From Catonia carolina (taxonomy: Eukaryota; Arthropoda; Insecta; Hemiptera; Achilidae): 64,000 nt of DNA. Location of the stretch: contig JAQMRL010000008.1 in the NCBI GenBank assembly GCA_035578175.1, positions 6,734,883 through 6,798,882 of the forward strand, in the 5' to 3' direction. The notes beneath the pieces were generated by a model. That model ran no database searches and was not told where the DNA came from. It saw only the letters and a list, made by a program, of their open reading frames with translations. Shown here one piece after another: positions 59,961 through 64,000 of the stretch. Position numbers and translations under genes: made by a program. Numbering within the stretch: the first letter of the stretch is position 1; each line of letters opens with the position of its first letter.

Positions 59961-61219
59961 AAATACATAATACCCAAAATTTCGCCACTATACTAAAACC
60001 GGATTGCTTGTATGCAGTTGAATTTTTAACCTTAAGAACTGAAAAGAAATAGGGAAAAATTTGGTCCCAAAATAGTAAGTAGACGATAAAGGAGATTGTG
60101 AAGTTGCGGAAAAGTCAAGCAAAAATTGGAAAAAGACACTAATAATTAAATATAAGAAAATGAATTCTGAAAAACAACTTTTTATTTATAATTTCTAATG
60201 TGTGTACGTGGTAATGCAATTTAAAAACAATAACCGACCCAATAACCCAATCAGACGAGGATGATGTTATATGACTTGTAGTCTTGTACAAAGAGAGAGA
60301 GAGTATGGTTAATTGAACGCCAACCAACAAAGCACACCAGTAATCATTTTCCAGTAATCAAACCTATATAAAAGTAACTACCCTTGCAAGGATTTGAACC
60401 ACGGAACCTTAATCTCCAAAAAAAAAATCGGCTGACTTTCGGTGACGACTAACACTATAACAAACCCAGCGGGGGTTTGAAAGTCCCCCGCTTAAAATTT
60501 CTTTAAACTTAAAATTCTTTTCATTTTCAAGACAAATCCAAAACCGTCAACAAACTGGATTAAAAGAAGTGAAAAATGGTGTTTACACCTGAAAATATAT
60601 TGAGGAAAGTCAAAAGGAGTTTTCAGACGTTGCCTGCCACTATACAATTTTTTTCAATCAACAATCGCCAGCCACTATACAATTTTTTTATGAAGTTCCA
60701 TCATGAGCCGAATGAGAACAGAAGAAGATTCAATGAACCAGTAGTACAATAAAACAAAAAAATTTGTTTACAGAGAAGTTCTATAAAAACAAATTTACAC
60801 TTTTGTGCGAGATTCCCGCACAGGTTCACCTAGTAATACTAAAAAACGGAACACCCGAAGGCTGAACGTAAAACATAATCGTTAAAAAATGAAAGACTAT
60901 TGGCTAGAAAAATAATATAGTCCTTCGTAGGCTAGAACGATTACAAAAAAAAAAACCATTAACTAACATTTTACACGGTATTTATAGAAAAACTTTTATC
61001 AATAGGCATGAGTCACCATTTAGCACGGATGATTCATAACATACAGTAATAAAATAACAGTCTTTTGCAAAGTCTGGATATTTCAAAACTTCATTCAGTT
61101 TTAAATAAAGTCAATTATTAATTACTGAGTTAACATACTGTATCTTTTAGCCATTTGTTCCTCAGACAATAACTTTTAATGTAAAAATAACATTTTTCGT
61201 TAACTTGATATAAAGACAA
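59961..61219. other. mostly unassigned, one tRNA-like SINE relic
   Basis: 60380-60480 has a reverse tRNA-like block (GATTTGAACCACGGAACC). GCCACTATACAATTTTTTT occurs twice near 60640-60690. No exon seen. Confidence 0.4.
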
Positions 61220-61590
61220 CATCGATGGCATTCTGGGGGGAAAATCCTGTACAAACACGAATAGTAATCAATGAGTGCCTGATAGAACACATACAGTATT
61301 TTAAATACCTGGGATGTGATATAACGTACGCTAGAAATGCTGCCTTGACCGATAAACTGAATCTTTTATGGTATACATACGTGGGACAATAAAGCGGTCA
61401 CTGGGTAAGAAACATCAGAAAGAAACCCAGTTGAAGTTTTAGAAAACTCTGGCTGTTCCAGTATTCTTGTATAGTAGTGAGTCCTGGATACTTGGGAAGA
61501 ACAATGAACATGAGACCAGGCAGCAGAAATCCGGTTCTTGAGAAGAGTTCAGGGGTGCAGTTCGATCGATCACATTAAGAATGAGGAAAT
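61220..61590 (+). pseudogene. LINE (RTE-like) fragment with frame breaks
   Basis: MAFWGENPVQTRIVIN, IQYFKYLGCDITYARN, then after a break TLAVPVFLYSSESWILGKN and AAEIRFLRRVQGCSSID, again the family of 7195. Its end runs into the tandem repeat. Confidence 0.72.
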
Positions 61591-62178
61591 CCAAGACTCA
61601 TTTAAATGTTTCCTCTCGCTTAGAAACAGTCGGAAAATACAGAGAGAAGCGGGAGAAACATTTAATTTATGAATGTGTGAAGATAAGATGGACGAAGAGA
61701 TGTAGGTAGGCCGCAAAAAAGATGGGCAGAGAAGTTGAAAGCCAAATAATTCAGGACAAGAAAAAGAAGATCTTATACTGATCAATCTAAGACTCATTTA
61801 AATGTTTTCTCTCGCTTAGAAACAGTTGGCAAATACAGAGAGAAGCGGGAGAAACATTTAATTTATGAATGTGTGAAGATAAGATGGACGAAGAGATGTA
61901 GGTAGGCCGCGAAAAGGATAGGCAAAGAAGTTGAAAGCCAAATAATTTAGGACAAGAAAAAAAAGATCATATACTGATCAATCTAAGACTCATTTAAATG
62001 TTTCCTCTCGCTTAGAAACAGTCGGCAAATACAGAGAGAAGCAGGAGAAACATTTAATTTATGAATGCGTGAAGATAAGATGGATGAAGAGATGTAGTGG
62101 GCCGTGGAAAAGATGGGCAGAAAAGTCGAAAGGCCTAATAATCCAGGACAAGAAAAAGAAGATCATATACTGATCAAC
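61591..62178 (+). repeat. 196-bp tandem repeat, three units, derived from the LINE end
   Basis: GACTCATTTAAATG recurs at 61595, 61791 and 61987. The units carry the LINE's final coding region and differ at a few per cent of sites. Confidence 0.92.
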
Positions 62179-62179
62179 A

Positions 62180-62750
62180 ATTTGACAACATTGCTGCTAA
62201 AAAATTCCAGTGATTATAAATTTTTCAAACGAAAATAATATTGATCATCTCAAACCTACAGTCAAAAGTTTGATTTAATTTTATTTTATTCAGAAAAAAA
62301 AACGACACAACTTAAGTTCTAAAACTAATTTAAAAAGTATTAATTTAAAGTATAAGAATCGAAGCGGCTCCACTAATCATTCGTAGTATACGGTAATTAT
62401 TTTGCAATGATAATGTGAACTTAATGACACGTTCAAAGAAATTACTGGTAGTTTTGTTTCTTTGCATAAAGATCTGGTTACATAGGGAAAATCGGACGAG
62501 ATAATACAAGGCACCGGAGTTGTGATATAAAATATAAATTGTCGAGTATCATTTAGATTTTCAAAGTACAGTACTTGCGCACAAGAGATGTGACGGGGAA
62601 AAGTAGAGAAATGGAATCAGGCGAAATTGTAAAGGCGCTGGAGGAATTTACAAATTAAAGAAAAATATTAGAAAATAAATAAAGTAAAATGGTGCGCAGA
62701 AAGCAAGTGGTTTCCTCAAAAATGTGAAAACACTTAGTCATTGCAATCAC
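62180..62750. other. unassigned AT-rich sequence
   Basis: Nothing recognised. Confidence 0.4.
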
Positions 62751-62754
62751 CCAT

Positions 62755-62875
62755 TCCTATCATAATTTTCGCATTCACGCCTTGCATATTTTCATATGTT
62801 ACAAAAAATCATTTCATCCTTCACCGTCTGCATTAGCAGTAATTACAGAACAGTTGGACGTTAAACCAAAAAATC
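62755..62875 (+). mobile_element. 5'-truncated tRNA-SINE tail
   Basis: TTTCATATGTTACAAAAAAT, GTCTGCATTAGCAGTAATTA and GTTAAACC; the same module as 55502. Confidence 0.75.
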
Positions 62876-62889
62876 ATAATTTTTGATGT

Positions 62890-63135
62890 ATAATGCAGAC
62901 ACATAAGAAAGGCAAAAAGTAAAATGCAGGGCACAGATATGTTAGGAAAGAAAGAATGTTTTGACGAAAGTACAATGGTTTGGTCTTGTCAGTACGATGG
63001 AAGAGGGTAGACTGCGTTAAAAATGATGCTGTATTTGCAAATGGAGGAAAACAAATCCAGGAGTGAAGTGGATAGGTTCAGTTTTGAATGAAATGAGGAA
63101 AATTATGTTATACTAAGAAGACAGTTCCACAATAG
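62890..63135 (+). pseudogene. possible LINE (RTE-like) tail
   Basis: Broken frame with TKVQWFGLVSTMEEGRL, similar in style to the -RWFGHV- block of RTE-like LINEs. Weak. Confidence 0.35.
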
Positions 63136-63304
63136 ACAGTAGTTGTGTTGGGGTCTACTTTGAGGAGAGAATGTGAACTTGACTTTATGACATAATAATA
63201 ACGATAAAATGCTGTATGTTGATTTTGTTGAATGGAAATTTTAATCTATAAGAAACTGTTTACGAGCCTTGATTTGTACGTAGATAATGTGATAAACAGT
63301 ACAC

Positions 63305-63410
63305 GAAAAAAACACCAGACCTGACCAGAAATCAAACCCAGAAGAACACCCCCAGCGTTGATGCTAGTAGAGCTAACAACTACACCAATGAGCTCGCCAA
63401 GGTTTGGACA
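63305..63410 (-). mobile_element. tRNA-like SINE head, reverse
   Basis: Minus strand: GCTCATTGGTGTAGTTGTTA (A-box-like) and GGGTTTGATTTC (B-box-like), 50 bp apart. Confidence 0.45.
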
Positions 63411-63754
63411 TTTAAAATCATAAACATGAACCTCATTGAAGCAATTGAGATGTGTTTTTACAGAAGAATGCTTTATGTACCATGAACAAAAAATACCAAT
63501 GCAATACTTAAATACATTTTGCAGATATCGCTCATTGATTATTTTAGTAACACTCCACCATGACTCCTATACTGTAGTTTACAAAGTACATGGATATCAT
63601 AAAAGAATGGTGGGATTGCAGTAATTGCAGACAGAGAGAGTAGGGAAATTTTGAAATGTTTTATTTGTAGCGCTGATAGCTTCCAACACGAAAAATTCGT
63701 GTAACAGCATTTCTAACCTCAACTTAAGATTTGGTATTGTTGCTTTGGCCTGTT

Positions 63755-64000
63755 TAAACTACGTTGACTAATGAAGAAAAGACAAAGTGTGTTTTGTTGT
63801 TGGCTGAATTAAAGTCTAAAATTTCAGTTCAACGTGATTATGGAAAAGATCCACAACATGAAAATAATATACAACCGGTTTAAAAAAAAAATTTAATATT
63901 AGACCAGTTATCACACAGGATTCAACTGGCAGACCACAAGTATCAGATGAAATGAATACACTAAGCAGGCAATCCGCAACTATAAATCCTAACTAGTCCA
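63755..64000 (+). pseudogene. Tc1-type transposase N-terminus (DUF4817-like), runs off the window
   Basis: LTNEEKTKCVLLLAELKSKI, then VQRDYGKDPQHENNI and, after a frameshift, ITQDSTGRPQVSDEMNTL. This is the start of transposases of the kind whose C-terminal half is at 23032. A frameshift and a stop near 63880 show it is dead. Confidence 0.6.

Overview
The window is AT-rich, intron-rich and crowded with transposable elements. It is a piece of an insect nuclear genome. The only host gene I can support is on the minus strand: a BET-family double-bromodomain gene, the fs(1)h / Brd2-Brd3-Brd4 ortholog. Eight of its coding exons run from a start-codon exon at about 46.6 kb down to the second bromodomain at about 9.0 kb. 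All joins are in frame and use GT-AG borders. The gene continues off the left edge, since the last donor (9032) has no acceptor I can find and the C-terminal ET domain is absent. The fly-like protein, the SINEs, mariners, RTE/jockey/CR1-like LINE fragments and multi-kilobase introns fit a large-genome insect, possibly hemimetabolous; that placement is inference.

Layout of the gene, right to left: 46.61-46.66 kb (ATG), 40.39-40.67 kb (first half of bromodomain 1), 30.69-30.89 kb (second half), 24.64-24.96 kb (proline/glycine-rich linker), 18.63-18.93 kb (linker with basic motifs), 17.88-17.96 kb (short exon), 14.30-14.39 kb (entry to bromodomain 2), 9.03-9.28 kb (bromodomain 2). The introns measure 5945, 9502, 5727, 5703, 668, 3486 and 5020 bp. 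Bromodomain 1 has one extra Asn codon next to the acetyl-lysine-binding Asn.

Most of the rest is mobile DNA, often nested. The main families are: (A) a roughly 0.9 kb non-autonomous element with an internal (CA)n tract, nine copies plus remnants; (B) a dispersed repeat concentrated at 34-37 kb; (C) a roughly 0.4 kb TIR element, two copies; (F) a roughly 0.4 kb SINE-like repeat, 14 insertions; (G) palindromic elements whose arms carry hammerhead-ribozyme-like sequences; tRNA-derived SINEs; six TTAA-flanked MITE-like elements; mariner, Tc1-like and pogo/Tigger relics; and many 5'-truncated LINEs. One LINE, at 51.5-53.8 kb, keeps a 601-codon reverse transcriptase frame.

The best candidates for something new are the hammerhead-like motifs in the inverted arms of family G. 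One with an intact core lies in sense orientation inside the longest intron of the BET gene, so it could cut the pre-mRNA. The nesting is clear enough to give an insertion order at several sites. Right of 46.7 kb I found no further host exon; the 5' UTR exon(s) and promoter of the BET gene must lie there or beyond the window.
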